From the NCBI GenBank assembly GCA_029778965.1, contig JAKPBL010000294.1, positions 1-7,072 of the forward strand: 7,072 bases of DNA. Reading direction: 5' to 3'. Origin of the DNA: Bacteroidota bacterium. GTDB taxonomy: Bacteria; Bacteroidota; Bacteroidia; Chitinophagales; Chitinophagaceae. The notes below the pieces were generated by a model. It saw nothing but the letters and a program-made list of their open reading frames with translations, ran no database searches and was not told the origin of the DNA. Shown piece after piece: positions 6,602-7,072 of the stretch (position 1 is its first letter; every line of letters starts with the position of its first letter). The position numbers and the translations under genes were made by a program.

Positions 6602-6635
6602 CAGTCATTTTTGTGATTTTGATAACCAGTCATTT
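6602..6635. repeat. Nine-base direct repeat in the uvrB divergent region
   Basis: CAGTCATTT occurs at 6602-6610 and again at 6627-6635, starts 25 bases apart. Both copies lie in the 106-base region between the divergent starts of uvrB and the secreted protein. This could be a pair of regulator sites or chance in an AT-rich stretch. Confidence 0.4.
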
Positions 6636-6642
6636 ATTAAAT

Positions 6643-6686
6643 TGGTCCGATAATTGTTCACATTTTTTCCACAGTCTTTCGGACCA
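6643..6686. repeat. Inverted repeat directly upstream of the secreted protein start
   Basis: TGGTCCGA (6643-6650) and TCGGACCA (6679-6686) are exact reverse complements separated by 28 bases rich in T. The right arm ends seven bases before the ATG at 6694, so a transcript covering both arms could fold over the ribosome-binding region. Alternatively the arms are operator half-sites. There is no T tract after the second arm, so it is not a terminator. Confidence 0.6.
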
Positions 6687-6693
6687 GACTACT

Positions 6694-7072
6694 ATGCGGC
6701 TTTTACTAACCCATTTTTTGTCCGCAGCCTTGTTGTGCGCCTTTCACAGCCTGGTTGCGCAACCGGTTTTTCCCCCGGTTGAAGCGGCCAAGCCGGTCGC
6801 CGATACCTCCCTGCAATTGCCGGGCCCCGTGCCTGGAGAGCAATTGCCGGAGATCGATGAGCCGGCGTCGGGCGGACGGGGAAAGCTGCAGTTGCGCTGG
6901 AAGCTTCCCGAAAATAAAGACAGCGGCTATTTGCGCGTGGAGCGAAGTGCCACGCCGGCCGGCCCCTTCGAGGTATTGTCGGTTATCCGGCTCGACGGAG
7001 TACAACAATCAGGTGTTTTTACAGACGATCTGCCGCTGCGCGGCATAAATCATTACCGGGTGGTATTCGTTT
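6694..7072 (+). CDS. Secreted fibronectin-III-like protein, N-terminal 126 residues (runs off right edge)
   Basis: The reading frame is open from the ATG at 6694 to the window end. Residues 1-22 form a signal peptide ('MRLLLTHFLSAALLCAFHSLVA', cleavage probably after 'LVA' before Gln23), so the protein enters the periplasm or is secreted. A proline- and acid-rich linker occupies about 24-60 ('PVFPPVEAAKPVADT', 'GPVPGEQLPEIDEP'). From about 64 a fibronectin type III-like fold starts: 'KLQLRWKLPENKDSGYLRVERS' with the typical Trp and Tyr positions, then 'GPFEVLSVI', 'GVFTDDLPLRGINHYRVVFV'. The pattern 'RW..P.N.D.GY..VERS' is common in large Bacteroidota surface or type IX-secreted proteins, but the C terminus needed to decide is missing. 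Function is unknown. It has the 106-base divergent region with uvrB to itself, with an inverted repeat just before its start. Confidence 0.8.
   Translation, partial: MRLLLTHFLSAALLCAFHSLVAQPVFPPVEAAKPVADTSLQLPGPVPGEQLPEIDEPASGGRGKLQLRWKLPENKDSGYLRVERSATPAGPFEVLSVIRLDGVQQSGVFTDDLPLRGINHYRVVFV

Noticed and set aside
6313..6633. Minus-strand open frame (106 codons) overlapping the uvrB start
   Set aside because: It is an alternative frame across the uvrB Walker A region; the uvrB frame is unmistakable and this product has no domain.
6588..6693. LexA-type SOS box upstream of uvrB
   Set aside because: No CTG-N10-CAG or GAAC-N4-GTTC pattern occurs in the gap; SOS control is not supported from sequence.
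1..7072. Mobile element, prophage, defence island or CRISPR array
   Set aside because: No transposase, integrase, phage or Cas-like protein, no regularly spaced repeats and no terminal inverted repeats with target duplication were seen; all confident genes are housekeeping or envelope genes.

Overview
The window looks like a chromosomal segment from a Bacteroidota bacterium, most likely of the Chitinophagaceae type. The reasons are promoter-like TAnnTTTG sequences instead of Shine-Dalgarno sites, a CHASE3-PAS-HisKA_3 histidine kinase with the family-typical 'QEQ..NI' N box, small exported carboxypeptidase-regulatory-like and fibronectin-type-III-like proteins, and a lipoprotein laminarinase-type GH16 enzyme. 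The family-level guess is inference from protein style. No database search was possible. About half of the bases are G or C by eye, so it would be one of the richer members of that group.

Layout, left to right. (1) 1-1283, minus: polA, DNA polymerase I, complete at its N terminus (5' nuclease domain and the start of the proofreading exonuclease) and cut by the left window edge. (2) 1414-1731, plus: a 105-residue exported protein consisting of one carboxypeptidase-regulatory-like beta-sandwich, followed by a strong intrinsic terminator (1764-1799) and a second perfect hairpin without a T tract (1801-1831). (3) 1890-2672, plus: a 260-residue lipoprotein glycoside hydrolase of family GH16 with the full catalytic motif. 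(4) 2673-4448, minus: a 591-residue membrane sensor histidine kinase whose stop codon directly abuts the GH16 stop codon. (5) 4548-6587, minus: uvrB, full length with all helicase motifs and the C-terminal UVR domain. (6) 6694-7072, plus: the first 126 residues of a secreted fibronectin-III-like protein, divergent from uvrB and cut by the right edge.

How they fit together. PolA and UvrB belong to the same pathway: UvrABC incises around a lesion, and Pol I fills the gap after UvrD releases the oligonucleotide. Here they lie on the same strand but are separated by three other genes, so no shared operon is evident. The GH16 enzyme is a solitary envelope beta-glucanase with no SusC/SusD partners in view. 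The histidine kinase has no response regulator in the window; it could be read through from uvrB across a 99-base gap. No insertion sequence, prophage gene, CRISPR array, tRNA or rRNA was seen, and no intergenic gap exceeds 160 bases. This is mostly an ordinary housekeeping and envelope region. The points most worth a second look are promoter-like motifs only 3-4 bases before the polA and uvrB start codons (possible leaderless mRNAs), two inverted repeats in intergenic regions, and the zero-spacing convergent gene pair.
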